Numbered from the stretch's first letter, positions 40,380-49,630 are shown. The stretch: 64,000 nt of DNA from an uncultured Candidatus Saccharibacteria bacterium (GCA_938041435.1 CALISR010000007.1:111111-175110), one strand, 5' to 3'. The notes: generated by a model not told the origin, from the letters alone. Numbers and translations: made by a program.

Positions 40380-43190
40380 CTAAACTGTATGCGAGAGATC
40401 GTACACGGTATATTGCGTGCCACCGTAGTCAACTTTGGTGCCAGCACTCGCCGCCCAGGTAGCGATAGCAGAGTTGCCGCCCGGCCCACCATGATGATGG
40501 GTAGTTTGCGTTTGGGCCGATGAGGATTGTGCAGTCGATGGAGCCGATGAATTTGTTCCTGCCTGCGTCGATTGCTGCCCGCCATGCCCACCTGGCCCAT
40601 GCTGACTCACTACGTAGTAGCGCACACTGCCCTGACGTACCAGCTGCTTGAACTGCTCGAGCGTGAGCGTGCTGTCGCTGCCGTTAAAGCCACCGACTGC
40701 CATCACCGCCTTGCCTGTGGAAAGCTGGATCGGTGCCGATTCATTGGCGCTGTTGACTGCCGCAATCCATGTTGCATTCTGCTGGTGCGCCACAAGGTAC
40801 GAGACAAGAGCGGCTTCTGCCTGGGCTGATTCGTTATTCGTGCCGCTCATTGCCGTCGCACCCGGACCCGCTGTAGGAATGCTTCCACTGTGCGCTGTCG
40901 CTATTGTGCTCGAGCTAAAGGCTACTGGTGCAGCCATACTGGCCAGCACAGCCATAGCAAGAGCCGTTCGCACATACCACCGAGGGAGTGTTACCAGTGG
41001 CACAAGCGTCATCACAGCCGCTGCTCCACCAGTGATAATGACAAGCCAGGTGAGCCACGGCCAGGTATTGCTATAGCCAAGCATAATCACACTAACGATC
41101 GTCGTAAGCAGTATCGTCAGCGGCACAAGCCAAGCCAGCTTCGTGCGCCGCGTGTACGCTTGCCACAGATATGGCGCGCCAATCCCTACCAGGGCGGCAA
41201 CGCTTGGCGCCATCGCCACAACGTAGTATGGATGGATCGTCCCACTCGTCATACTAAAGATAATGATATGAATGAGCAGCCAGCCAAGCCACAACAGTAC
41301 GCCAACGCGCTCTTTGTTGTGCCTTGGTGCACGGCGTAGCAGCCACAACACGAGCCCGCCGCCGATCACGGCTACCACAAGCAACCAAGCAATATTAGGG
41401 CCAAAGCTTTCGTTAAAGATGCGCAGCACCCCTGTCTCGCCGCCAAAACCAACACCTCCTGGGCCGCCGCCGTGCCCACTCATACCACCACCGGTTGGTG
41501 GCGTCATGGATGCTGCCTGCGTCGCTGTATGGCTAGCCGTCTGCGTGGCAGATTGCGTCGTGGTTACCGCTGCTTGGTCCATCTGCGCTACCCCACCACC
41601 TGGCGCTTTGCCAGGGCCACCGCCACTACCGAGCAAGCGACCAAAGCCATTGTAACCAAAGATCAAGCTCCAGATATTATTATCATTGGTACTGCCCACC
41701 CACGGGCGATGAGCCGCCGGAGTAAGCCATACAAGCACGCTCCACCAAAAGGTCGAGACAGCCGTCACCACACCAGCCACACCAAGATGCCAGAGGCGCG
41801 TCACGAGCTTTGGCCGGGCGCACACTAGATAAAGCAGTGCCATCACTGGTAGTACCAGCAGCCCCTGCAGCATCTTTGTATTAAAAGCCAGGCCCGTAAA
41901 GAGCCCTGCGAGACTCAGCCACAGCACTGGCTTCTTATTCTCAAAGGCGCGGAGGAAGGTATAAGCGCTGGCCGCTAAAAAGAGCGTCAAGAAACTATCG
42001 GGGTTATTAAAGCGAAACATCAAGGCAGCTGCTGGCGTCAGCGCCATCACCGCACCAGCGACGAGCCCTGCCTTAGCACCATACCACCGCTTGACCGCTG
42101 CATAGACAAGCATAACTGTCGCGACCCCCGCAAGCGCATGCGGCATGAGCATGCTCCACGACGAGAAACCAAAGAGCCGACCACTCAGCCCCATGATCAT
42201 CATGCTGATGGGCGGCTTATCGACACTAACAAAGTTCGCTGCATCAAGGCTGCCAAACAGCCAGGCCGTCCAGTCGGTACTCGCTGCCTGAGCAGCGGCA
42301 GCATAATAGCTATTGGCCATGCCATTGATAGTCAAATTCCAGAGGTAGAGCACACTCGTTAGCAGCAAAAGTCCAGCCACAGCTGCTAGCTCACCAAAGC
42401 CCGTCTTGCCATATTCGCGCCGCACCCGCGAAAGGCCCTTGAGGTCATCTGTTGCGGTCTTGATGATATGAACGCGCGAGTCGGTGTCTTCGACCCACTC
42501 AACTGGCTCCTCGTGGATGGTATAGCCAGCGTACTCTGCCTTGACGAGCAGCTCGGTATCAAAAAACCAGCCAGTATCCTTGATGCGAGGCAGAATCTTG
42601 CGTGCCGCATCGCGCCGAATCGCCTTGAAACCGCACTGGGCATCGACAAATTTTGTCTTCATCGTCCGGCGAATAATCCAGTTGTAACAGCGCGAGATAG
42701 TGTCACGCTTGAAGCCGCGAGTTGTACGCGACTGCTTCAACAGGCGCGAGCCCGTCGCCACAGCTGCCTCACCCATAATCAGCGGGGTGATCATTGGGAC
42801 GAAGCTGTCTAAATTGGTAGAGAGGTCGATATCCATATAGGCCAGAATATCGGCCGAGCTCTGTAGCCACACTTGCTTGAGAGCCCGGCCACGGCCTTTC
42901 TCGGCAAGCTGGATGAGCTGCACCTCGGGGTAATGCAGCGCCAATTGGCGCGCCGCTTCCGCTGTGCCGTCCGTGCTACCGTTGTCGGCAATAATAATGC
43001 GCCAGCGATGCGGCACATGCTGTGATAAATACGCGTGCAACGTGCTCACCGAGCGCGCAATGACATGCGCCTCATTAAGCACTGGCAGCACAATATCGAT
43101 ACTAAGCGTCCGCGGATTAAGCGCACGCAGCACCGGCGCAGCGGGCGTCTCTACCACTGCGGCTGATTGGGTCATGGTTGCTGTTTTCAT
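40380..43190 (-). CDS. GT2-GT39/ArnT-like fusion glycosyltransferase
   Basis: 936 residues. Residues 30-270 are a polyprenyl-phosphate-type GT2 domain (DIVLPVLNEAHVIARSV, IIADNGSTDGTAE, AYMDIDLSTNLDSF with DxD-like acids, QCGFKAIRRDAA). From about 275 a multi-span GT-C domain follows, with FVSVDKPPISMMIMGLSGRLFG (conserved Asp near the first external loop). A long Gly/Met/His-rich external loop (GGGPGKAPGGG) and a Gly/His/Gln tail are extracytoplasmic. Such fusions are known in Actinobacteria: the GT2 part makes a lipid-linked sugar and the GT-C part transfers it. Role: surface glycosylation. CACAAT lies 7 nt before the ATG. Confidence 0.85.
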   Translation of the reverse strand: MKTATMTQSAAVVETPAAPVLRALNPRTLSIDIVLPVLNEAHVIARSVSTLHAYLSQHVPHRWRIIIADNGSTDGTAEAARQLALHYPEVQLIQLAEKGRGRALKQVWLQSSADILAYMDIDLSTNLDSFVPMITPLIMGEAAVATGSRLLKQSRTTRGFKRDTISRCYNWIIRRTMKTKFVDAQCGFKAIRRDAARKILPRIKDTGWFFDTELLVKAEYAGYTIHEEPVEWVEDTDSRVHIIKTATDDLKGLSRVRREYGKTGFGELAAVAGLLLLTSVLYLWNLTINGMANSYYAAAAQAASTDWTAWLFGSLDAANFVSVDKPPISMMIMGLSGRLFGFSSWSMLMPHALAGVATVMLVYAAVKRWYGAKAGLVAGAVMALTPAAALMFRFNNPDSFLTLFLAASAYTFLRAFENKKPVLWLSLAGLFTGLAFNTKMLQGLLVLPVMALLYLVCARPKLVTRLWHLGVAGVVTAVSTFWWSVLVWLTPAAHRPWVGSTNDNNIWSLIFGYNGFGRLLGSGGGPGKAPGGGVAQMDQAAVTTTQSATQTASHTATQAASMTPPTGGGMSGHGGGPGGVGFGGETGVLRIFNESFGPNIAWLLVVAVIGGGLVLWLLRRAPRHNKERVGVLLWLGWLLIHIIIFSMTSGTIHPYYVVAMAPSVAALVGIGAPYLWQAYTRRTKLAWLVPLTILLTTIVSVIMLGYSNTWPWLTWLVIITGGAAAVMTLVPLVTLPRWYVRTALAMAVLASMAAPVAFSSSTIATAHSGSIPTAGPGATAMSGTNNESAQAEAALVSYLVAHQQNATWIAAVNSANESAPIQLSTGKAVMAVGGFNGSDSTLTLEQFKQLVRQGSVRYYVVSQHGPGGHGGQQSTQAGTNSSAPSTAQSSSAQTQTTHHHGGPGGNSAIATWAASAGTKVDYGGTQYTVYDLSHTV

Positions 43191-43312
43191 GTGTGGTATT
43201 GTGCAGGAGGGAGATGAAAGCTAGCTTAAAGAGACTCCTGCAGAAGCGACGTGCTCGTATCAGCCCATTTATTATTTTTCGCTGTCTTATTCTTCCTCTA
43301 GGAAGTTATACA

Positions 43313-45895
43313 CTATTCCCTCGTGTGCTCTGCGAGCATTTGTGCAATCATCTTCGGTGTCCATACCGTGCCATCAGCAAAAACCACTTTCTCGATCTGC
43401 TGGCTTGTGCTCTCATGCAGTCCGTCGTATGAGTACGAGCCAAAATATCCTTGGATAATGATTTTATCACCTGTACCCGTGATAGCAAGCTCGAGACTCT
43501 CATATGATGAAAGATGGATACGTCGAACAGTCACATCACGCGGATTAATGCCTTCGCCAAACTGCAGTGTGTCAATGCCGCCATTATCACCTATCGTGTC
43601 AATGCCATCCCCTCGCTTGAAGGTATAGGTATCGTTGCCGCCTGCACCATATATCACATCATTACCCTGCCCGCCAACCAGTACATCATCTTTCTCACCA
43701 CCAATGAGATTGTCGTCACCATCATCGCCATAGAGTGTATTAGTGTCTTGTCTGGCGCCCTGCACAGTGTCATTACCAGCCCCACTATGTACCGTGATAC
43801 CATCATCATCAAAGGCATCAATAGAATCATCGTCAGCTGTACCTTGTAAGTTATGCGTCATGGTGCGGATTGCCTGCTCATCCCACACGGTGCCATCTGC
43901 AAAGACAAAGCGCTCGACACGATGACCTGGTACAGGACGGTTCCGTTCTGTCCAGTCACTCGAACCATAATAGTCTTTGATGCGAATACTACCAGAGCTC
44001 TTTATATCTAAGACAAGATCATAGTCATTGCCTGGCGTGCCATACGGGCGACTCTCATAGCGTGCTGTTACATCGCTTGGCACGATACCCGCACCAAACC
44101 GTACAGTGTCAACACCACCAAAGTCGCTAATCGTATCATTGCCATCGCCGCGGTTATAGCGATATGTGTCATCACCAACCTGAGAATATATCTCATCGTC
44201 GCCTGGACCACCAATAAAATGACCAGACCCACCTAGAGAATCATTGCCTGTGCCGCCATATAGTGTATTCTTTTCCATACCATCTAGTTGATCATCGCCA
44301 GCCCCACCAAAAATCGTATCACTGCCAAACCCACCATGGAGAGAATCGTTGCCATCACCACCGAAGATCATATCGTCACCATCTTTACCTTCGATATTGT
44401 CATCACCCGCCTCACCTATGAGCGTATCATCAGAGTTTGTCCCAGTAATATAATCATTGCCAGCCCGTCCCTCGACATAAACAGCACGTTTCGTCGCACC
44501 ATAATCAGGGACATGATCGTACCCATCAATCCTATCATCCGCTGATGTGCCGACCACACGAATGCTCTCACCAAAGACCATCTGCAGCCAACGCGCCATC
44601 GCATCAGGCGTCTCTACTATAGCAGCAAGTGTATCGCGCGTTATTCTAGCTGCACCACTCAGTGCACCCAGCACGGCAATATCGAGATGGAGCGAAGTTG
44701 TCCATTGCGCAGCCGCAGTAAGTTGTGTCATCAGCACACGAGCAAAGGCATCGGCTTGCTCACCCATAATCCGACTTGTTTCATATACACTAGACGTAAG
44801 GATATTCACCTCATCGCGAATCACCTGTGCCACATCGACAATGATCTTCTTACCGCTTTCAGCGACAGAAAGCGTTATTCGCACAAGCTCTTCAGCTGTA
44901 GCACTTGGAATCTCAACAACGATGAAATGAACACCATTGGCAATACCGGTATACACTCCCAGTGTCGTACGAAGTGCACCAGCCAATGTACTCGTGATGG
45001 AGTCTCCCTGTGGTACAGTGGCTGCTAGCGTACCATCATCAGTTAATAAACTGCTTGGGCGATGCGCATCAAAAGCTAGCTCTTGGCTAGTATGATTCGC
45101 TGCATATCCGAGTGATGCTACGCTTGCAGCTGCCATCCATCCCATAGCTGAGGCATGCTCGCCATTGCGTGCTGCCATGGCAATGGCACCCTGCGCATAC
45201 TGCAATATTGCCACATAGTCACGGTCCTTCTTACGAAGCTCATCACTATTCATATCCTTAATGTACACTGTGCGGCCCAGCTGCACGCCATACATGCCAA
45301 TGATATCGTGCTCGTTGGTGTAGTCCGTTACTGAGGCATCATAGTCCCGCGGGTTGACATTTTTCAGCACTTGGCCAATTCCTACCGCGTCGAAGGTGAC
45401 TGTCTTATATGCACCACCAGTTTTATACGCCATATACTGCGCCAGTCCACCACCGAGTGAATGACCGGTGAAGCTCTTAGTGCCTACATGAGCACCGCCA
45501 CCAACTTTCTTGATCGTCTCGGTGTAGAAGGTGTAGGCATCGTGGAATTGGTTCAGCCCATCCTGCACAAAAACATTCCCACTCGATGCAATCGCAATAT
45601 CCGACTCAATATCTTTGATCGCCTCCCAGATATTTTTATCAATATCTGTTCCGCGGTAGGCAAAGACAATGTCTTTGGTGGCCGGATCTTGCACAGCAAT
45701 AGCCGACATACCAGATGAAATGGTTGTGGCGTTAATGAGGTGCCAGGATGCGAGGGAGGAGAGGGGTTTAAGGTCAAGGCGATTGTTTCTAGGTACTTTC
45801 TTAATGATTTCTTTTAAAGATTTGTTGATATCATTATCAGAAAACGGCTCATATGCCAATGAGCTCAAAGTTAAAAACTGTTCATCTTTTACCAT
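43313..45895 (-). CDS. Class-3 lipase effector with RTX calcium-binding repeats
   Basis: 860 residues. Residues 1-330 form a lipase-3 domain: RGTD (81-84), nucleophile elbow TGHSLGGG with Ser146, and later Asp/His candidates. About 330-465 is a helical linker. About 478-600 and 685-785 are RTX nonapeptide repeats (GGxGxDxIx, e.g. GGDGNDSLHGG, GGAGDDQLDG), each followed by a haemolysin-related block ending in FADGTVWD or FADGTVWT. No signal peptide is visible. It follows the last immunity-like gene after 2 nt and lies downstream of the T4SS. A calcium-dependent lipolytic effector attacking host or rival membranes is inferred. Confidence 0.88.
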   Translation of the reverse strand: MVKDEQFLTLSSLAYEPFSDNDINKSLKEIIKKVPRNNRLDLKPLSSLASWHLINATTISSGMSAIAVQDPATKDIVFAYRGTDIDKNIWEAIKDIESDIAIASSGNVFVQDGLNQFHDAYTFYTETIKKVGGGAHVGTKSFTGHSLGGGLAQYMAYKTGGAYKTVTFDAVGIGQVLKNVNPRDYDASVTDYTNEHDIIGMYGVQLGRTVYIKDMNSDELRKKDRDYVAILQYAQGAIAMAARNGEHASAMGWMAAASVASLGYAANHTSQELAFDAHRPSSLLTDDGTLAATVPQGDSITSTLAGALRTTLGVYTGIANGVHFIVVEIPSATAEELVRITLSVAESGKKIIVDVAQVIRDEVNILTSSVYETSRIMGEQADAFARVLMTQLTAAAQWTTSLHLDIAVLGALSGAARITRDTLAAIVETPDAMARWLQMVFGESIRVVGTSADDRIDGYDHVPDYGATKRAVYVEGRAGNDYITGTNSDDTLIGEAGDDNIEGKDGDDMIFGGDGNDSLHGGFGSDTIFGGAGDDQLDGMEKNTLYGGTGNDSLGGSGHFIGGPGDDEIYSQVGDDTYRYNRGDGNDTISDFGGVDTVRFGAGIVPSDVTARYESRPYGTPGNDYDLVLDIKSSGSIRIKDYYGSSDWTERNRPVPGHRVERFVFADGTVWDEQAIRTMTHNLQGTADDDSIDAFDDDGITVHSGAGNDTVQGARQDTNTLYGDDGDDNLIGGEKDDVLVGGQGNDVIYGAGGNDTYTFKRGDGIDTIGDNGGIDTLQFGEGINPRDVTVRRIHLSSYESLELAITGTGDKIIIQGYFGSYSYDGLHESTSQQIEKVVFADGTVWTPKMIAQMLAEHTRE

Positions 45896-45897
45896 GG

Positions 45898-46659
45898 CTA
45901 TATCCTCCCTTTACTCTTTTTAAAGCAATCCTTGGAAGTTTCCTGCGCCGTTTTCTCGCTTATACCTCCATACTCCTGACAAATATATCGCGCATCTTCA
46001 GTTCTGCTATTTACAACGTATCTCACAGCATAACTTTTCGGGTTTTTTGATTGGGTATACTCCATAAGTCTTCTTACGTTTTGGACATCCTCTTCTCTTA
46101 CCTGGTCCCCTACTACAACAATAGATACTTCATATATAATATGGTCCCCATACTTTCGCAACGTCTCAGCAAAAGCTGGCGTACCCTGTATCCCATCAGC
46201 TACATCAGGAGCAATTGTAATATCTGGCATATATTTTACTGCAGGTATAGACAACTTTTTAACCATCTTGGTAAGATCTTTTTCTTCTTGCTCATTGTAA
46301 AGTGCCGAGAGATAGTTATCGCGGTAGAGCCGGTGATCTTTCTCTAAAACGCGAAAGGTGTAAGAGCTACCCTCTCTATATGCATCTGCAACTTTGCCGC
46401 CCCTTCTTGCAAATCCTCCCCCTTCAATTCGATAGTTCTTGATAATAAAGTGCTGATGATATTTTTTCTCTAGATAGGCGCGCATTTCAGCCTGAGCTTG
46501 ATGAGCCTCTATAAGGTACTTAATATGAAATATACCGATCAATGTACCAGTTAATAGAAGTATGACGCATGTCGGAATAATGATAACGCGGAGGATACCA
46601 CGAAAAAGAATGGTGCGGAAGCTTAGCCTATTATTCTCGTTTGGTTCTTTCTCGTGCAT
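45898..46659 (-). CDS. Candidate immunity membrane protein 1
   Basis: 253 residues from ATG 46659 (GTG 46674 possible; the conserved ENM in the family favours this ATG). N-terminal polar stretch, the family signature RLSFRTILFRGILRVIIIPT entering one membrane helix, and about 200 extracytoplasmic residues beginning QAQAEMRAYLEKKYHQHFII and containing NYRIEGGG. Same subgroup as copy 3. It ends 2 nt before the lipase ATG. Its outer-face domain is where a membrane-attacking lipase would act, hence the immunity idea; a chaperone/adaptor role is the alternative. Confidence 0.72.
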   Translation of the reverse strand: MHEKEPNENNRLSFRTILFRGILRVIIIPTCVILLLTGTLIGIFHIKYLIEAHQAQAEMRAYLEKKYHQHFIIKNYRIEGGGFARRGGKVADAYREGSSYTFRVLEKDHRLYRDNYLSALYNEQEEKDLTKMVKKLSIPAVKYMPDITIAPDVADGIQGTPAFAETLRKYGDHIIYEVSIVVVGDQVREEDVQNVRRLMEYTQSKNPKSYAVRYVVNSRTEDARYICQEYGGISEKTAQETSKDCFKKSKGRI

Positions 46660-46677
46660 GTTTTCTGTCCTCACCCC

Positions 46678-47418
46678 TTATTCTCTAAAGCATTCATTGG
46701 CTTGTTTTTCATCTAATAGACGCGTACCTTCTAGCTGTATATTGCACACTATGTCTGTGTCCATCTTCGTATCATGTATGCTGTAATGTATAATACGGTA
46801 GCCAACTTTTTGCTGATTGATATATCTAATGAGGCTCATGAGATAGTACCGATCCTGGTTATCGACAGCCAATTGATTTGTATTACGATTAACACTTATT
46901 ATGTAGTGTATGTCTTTTCCATAAGATGCTATCGCTTCTTCATATGTTTTAGGTGTACCGCTCAGCGACTGTGCTGTATTGTCTGCAAGACTGACAGTGA
47001 TGTCGGTCTGCGCCCACGAGTTATTTATGATATGATCCTTTATCAACTTATCATTCTGAGAGCGGGACCATATTACACCTGGATAGTTATCTTGATTGCC
47101 ATTCGATGAGGTGTTTACAGAAAATCGTATATGAGGATCTCGTATAGGGTAAGCATTGGCAGCTAGTACTCCCTCTACGCCGAGGCCGCTGCTCTTCCGC
47201 TCTGGTTTCTCAACGATGAATTCCTCATTATATTTGTTTTGTAAATAAGTTTTCATTGTTGCTTGAGCTTGATTCGCCTCAATACCGGCCTTGAGATAGA
47301 ATCCACCAACAAGGAAAAATATAACAGCTGTTGGAATGATGATGATGTAGAGAATACCACGGAGAAGAATGATGCGGAAGCTTAGTTTGGTGTTATTATT
47401 TAGTTCCTTCTTGGACAT
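46678..47418 (-). CDS. Candidate immunity membrane protein 2
   Basis: 246 residues from ATG 47418. Signature KLSFRIILLRGILYIIIIPT, a single helix, then QAQATMKTYLQNKYNEEFIV and a KPERKSSGLGVEGV block shared with copies 4 and 5. It precedes copy 1 by 18 nt without a promoter repeat between them, so copies 2 and 1 and the lipase form one unit. Function inferred as immunity; no family recognised. Confidence 0.7.
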   Translation of the reverse strand: MSKKELNNNTKLSFRIILLRGILYIIIIPTAVIFFLVGGFYLKAGIEANQAQATMKTYLQNKYNEEFIVEKPERKSSGLGVEGVLAANAYPIRDPHIRFSVNTSSNGNQDNYPGVIWSRSQNDKLIKDHIINNSWAQTDITVSLADNTAQSLSGTPKTYEEAIASYGKDIHYIISVNRNTNQLAVDNQDRYYLMSLIRYINQQKVGYRIIHYSIHDTKMDTDIVCNIQLEGTRLLDEKQANECFRE

Positions 47419-47450
47419 ATTCTCTTCTCCCAACAACCCCTATTTTTTGG

Positions 47451-47482
47451 CTACGTGACTATTATAGCGCAAATACAGAACT
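47451..47482 (-). promoter_or_regulatory. Repeated promoter module, copy before immunity gene 2
   Basis: On the minus strand: AGTTCTGTATTTGCGCTATAATAG then TCACGTAG. The same arrangement (TTCTATATT, about 5 nt, extended TAtAAT-like, AGTCAC) recurs at 48491, 49392 and 50411. This copy has the best -10, TATAAT. Confidence 0.6.
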
Positions 47483-47489
47483 ATTGAGT

Positions 47490-47712
47490 TGTTCTTATTC
47501 TGAAAGTCGTAGCGTTGATGAGGTGTCAGGATGCGAGGGAGGAGAGGGGTTTGCGTTCGGGAGAAATAGATCCATCGCTATGGCGATAATTGTCAATTTT
47601 TCCCTGTTTTATGAGCGCCTCAATAGATGGCTTCTCGCCACTAGAGGCAAAACTACTTAGGGATGTACTATTAGGATAATGAGCTTGATGCCAAGCATTG
47701 TTCTCTTTTCAT
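47490..47712 (-). pseudogene. Decayed lipase N-terminus after immunity gene 3 (fragment C)
   Basis: ATG 47712 overlaps the immunity-3 stop by ATGA. The first frame reads MKREQCLASSSLS then stop, matching EQxLxLSSLAY of the full lipase. Another frame continues with YPNSTSLSSFASSGEKPSIE and, further on, RKPLSSLAS-stop-HLINATT, aligning with LKPLSSLASWHLINATT (lipase 43-58) with Trp changed to a stop. So at least one frameshift and one nonsense change. No lipase core remains. Confidence 0.75.
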
Positions 47713-48461
47713 AGCTTTTTCTCCTTCATTTCGATATATTTCCCCACATCCTGCGGCGAGTGTATACCGCGTATACTTGTTTCTTCGACTAATGCAACAT
47801 ATACCGTGGGGTTCTCATAATTAACAGATAGCGACACACCGAACTCTCGCAGCTTGACGATTATCTGGTATATCTGTGCGGCTACATCATTATGGACAAC
47901 TCTACTCTTTATACGTACAGCGACATGTATATCTTTACCAAATCGCTGGAAGGCATCACGATACAATGGTATCTTTTTTCCTATCCTTTGGTTCACTGCA
48001 GGTATACTGTAAATTTCTATTGATGCGAGTGATGTGTCGGCACCAAATACGTTTTTTATGATAGGATCAATATCCTTTTTGAGGTGTTTTGCCCATATCG
48101 TATCAGGATATCCATCCCAATAGCTATTGCTGTACGGACTATCGCCTGGGAAGCCCTTCACCATAAACCGAATCGTGTGGTCACTTTTAGCGTACGCATC
48201 AGCCTTAGCAACACCATCTACTCCAAGGCCAGCTCCCTCGATTCGATAATTCTCTACTATAAATTCTTGGCCATACTTACGTTTGAGGTATGACTGCATA
48301 TGTGATTGAGCAATATGATCATCAATGGTAGATTTTGTGTAAAATATACCAAATATTACCAACACGATAACTGTTGGAATGATAATCATGTAGAGAACAC
48401 CACGGAAGAGGATGGTGCGGAAGCTTAGGTTGCTGTTATCGCTTGGTTTTTTATTGGACAT
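47709..48461 (-). CDS. Candidate immunity membrane protein 3
   Basis: 250 residues from ATG 48461. Signature NLSFRTILFRGVLYMIIIPT, one helix, then IAQSHMQSYLKRKYGQEFIV and NYRIEGAGLGVDGVAKADAY. Closest to copy 1. Stop overlaps fragment C's ATG by 4 nt, so translation was coupled to a toxin that is now dead. An orphan immunity gene may be kept because it still protects against relatives. Confidence 0.7.
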   Translation of the reverse strand: MSNKKPSDNSNLSFRTILFRGVLYMIIIPTVIVLVIFGIFYTKSTIDDHIAQSHMQSYLKRKYGQEFIVENYRIEGAGLGVDGVAKADAYAKSDHTIRFMVKGFPGDSPYSNSYWDGYPDTIWAKHLKKDIDPIIKNVFGADTSLASIEIYSIPAVNQRIGKKIPLYRDAFQRFGKDIHVAVRIKSRVVHNDVAAQIYQIIVKLREFGVSLSVNYENPTVYVALVEETSIRGIHSPQDVGKYIEMKEKKL

Positions 48462-48490
48462 ATTTTCTGCTCTCAAGATCCCTATTTTAG

Positions 48491-48522
48491 CTACGCGACT
48501 ATTAGTAGTGTAATTATGGAAC
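48491..48522 (-). promoter_or_regulatory. Repeated promoter module, copy before immunity gene 3
   Basis: Minus strand: AGTTCCATAATTACACTACTAATAG then TCGCGTAG; the -10 is TACTAA/ACTAAT-like and weaker than in the other copies. Confidence 0.45.
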
Positions 48523-48529
48523 TTTCTAG

Positions 48530-48601
48530 TTATTCTTTTGAAGGTTGTATTTTATAGGCAAGTGCACTTAGTGCAAGATATTGCTCTATTGTTATGCTCA
48601 T
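48530..48601 (-). pseudogene. Decayed lipase N-terminus after immunity gene 4 (fragment B)
   Basis: ATG 48601, 2 nt after the immunity-4 stop, reads MSITIEQYLALSALAYKIQP then SKE-stop (23 residues). EQYLALSALAY matches the lipase start EQFLTLSSLAY. Everything after is missing; the upstream unit of immunity gene 3 begins at once. A clean truncation. Confidence 0.75.
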
Positions 48602-48603
48602 AT

Positions 48604-49365
48604 TTACAGACTCTCCTTTTCTTGAAACATTGTGATTAATGTTTCTTGTGGTGTGGACTTTAATGCCATGATTGTTATATCCAAATCAAACCTCTTACCT
48701 CCAGCTGTTTGTGCTTGGTAGCGAATAGTAGTATCAACGGTATCTGGCAGATCCTTTGCAAGCTCTTTAAGATTATCGACGACGTGCATTTTTTCCTGAT
48801 ATTCTCGTGTTTGGTGTGTTTTTTGAATAGTGATATCATATGGAATTTGCTGCTTATATTGTGCTGCCGCTTGTGTAAAACGTGGTATTACACCGTCAAC
48901 TTGTATATCTTTCGTTTGTAGCGTCATAGACGATTGGATGGTTACACTATACACTACATCTTTACTAAAGATACGCTGAATAATAGGTTTGAGTCGATTA
49001 GTCTCTTCTTTTGACCATACAGCACCAGCATAGCCATCATGCTTCCCTGAGGATGACAGCATAACAATGAAGCGGATGTCTGTGTGATTCTTCGGGTAGG
49101 CTGTTGCTTCAAACCACCCTTCTACACCAAGCCCACTTCCATTCTTTTCTGGTCGTTCGACGATAAATTCTTCACCATATTTACTATGTAGATATGTTTT
49201 CATTGCTGCTTGAGCTTGGCTAGCTTCAGCACATAATTTGAGATAGAATCCGCCAACAAGGAGAAGCATGATGGCTGTTGGTACCACAATTACATAGAGA
49301 ATACCACGGAAAAGAATGGTGCGAAAGTTTAGCTTATTATTCTCGTCTGGTTCTTTCTTGCGCAT
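48604..49365 (-). CDS. Candidate immunity membrane protein 4
   Basis: 253 residues from ATG 49365. Signature KLNFRTILFRGILYVIVVPT, one helix, then QAQAAMKTYLHSKYGEEFIV and RPEKNGSGLGVEGW. Same subgroup as copies 2 and 5. Own promoter repeat upstream; followed 2 nt later by fragment B. Immunity function inferred only from context. Confidence 0.7.
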   Translation of the reverse strand: MRKKEPDENNKLNFRTILFRGILYVIVVPTAIMLLLVGGFYLKLCAEASQAQAAMKTYLHSKYGEEFIVERPEKNGSGLGVEGWFEATAYPKNHTDIRFIVMLSSSGKHDGYAGAVWSKEETNRLKPIIQRIFSKDVVYSVTIQSSMTLQTKDIQVDGVIPRFTQAAAQYKQQIPYDITIQKTHQTREYQEKMHVVDNLKELAKDLPDTVDTTIRYQAQTAGGKRFDLDITIMALKSTPQETLITMFQEKESL

Positions 49366-49391
49366 GTTTTTTACCCTTCCCCTACTTTCTA

Positions 49392-49424
49392 CTCCGTGAC
49401 TATTCTTACATTAAATATAGAACT
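49392..49424 (-). promoter_or_regulatory. Repeated promoter module, copy before immunity gene 4
   Basis: Minus strand: AAGTTCTATATTTAATGTAAGAATAG then TCACGGAG; TGTAAGAAT is a plausible extended -10. Confidence 0.5.
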
Positions 49425-49630
49425 TTCAGGTTGTTCCTCTTCTGCAAGTTGTTTAATTGATGAAGCGCCATGAGGAGAGGAGATTTAAGTTCAAGCAAGT
49501 TAGTTCTTGTGGCCAAGTGAGAGAAAATTTCTTCAAGGGTTTGTTTTGATACATCATCTAACAAACTATTTGGTATTACTTGATAAGCAAGCGATGGCAA
49601 GGTAAGATACTGCTCAACTTTTAAATTCAT
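49406..49630 (-). pseudogene. Decayed lipase N-terminus after immunity gene 5 (fragment A)
   Basis: ATG 49630 overlaps the immunity-5 stop (ATGA). 74 residues: EQYLTLPSLAYQ at the start, then LEEIFSHLATRTNLLELKSP and HQLNNLQKR, aligning in order with lipase residues 5-60 (EQFLTLSSLAYE, LKEIIKK, LDLKPLSS, HLINATT). It then ends within the next promoter repeat. The best preserved of the three remnants, but it has no catalytic part. Confidence 0.75.

Noticed and set aside
43530..44460. Regular repeats resembling a CRISPR or minisatellite
   Set aside because: They encode degenerate RTX nonapeptides; spacing is 27 nt with no conserved direct repeat and unique spacers.
43323..44930. Several plus-strand frames rich in Ile/Ser/Thr
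   Set aside because: Antisense of the repetitive RTX coding sequence.
47709..48461. Immunity-like proteins as T4SS pilins or surface adhesins
   Set aside because: Single N-terminal helix with basic cytoplasmic start and coupling to toxin starts fit immunity/adaptor roles better; not excluded experimentally.
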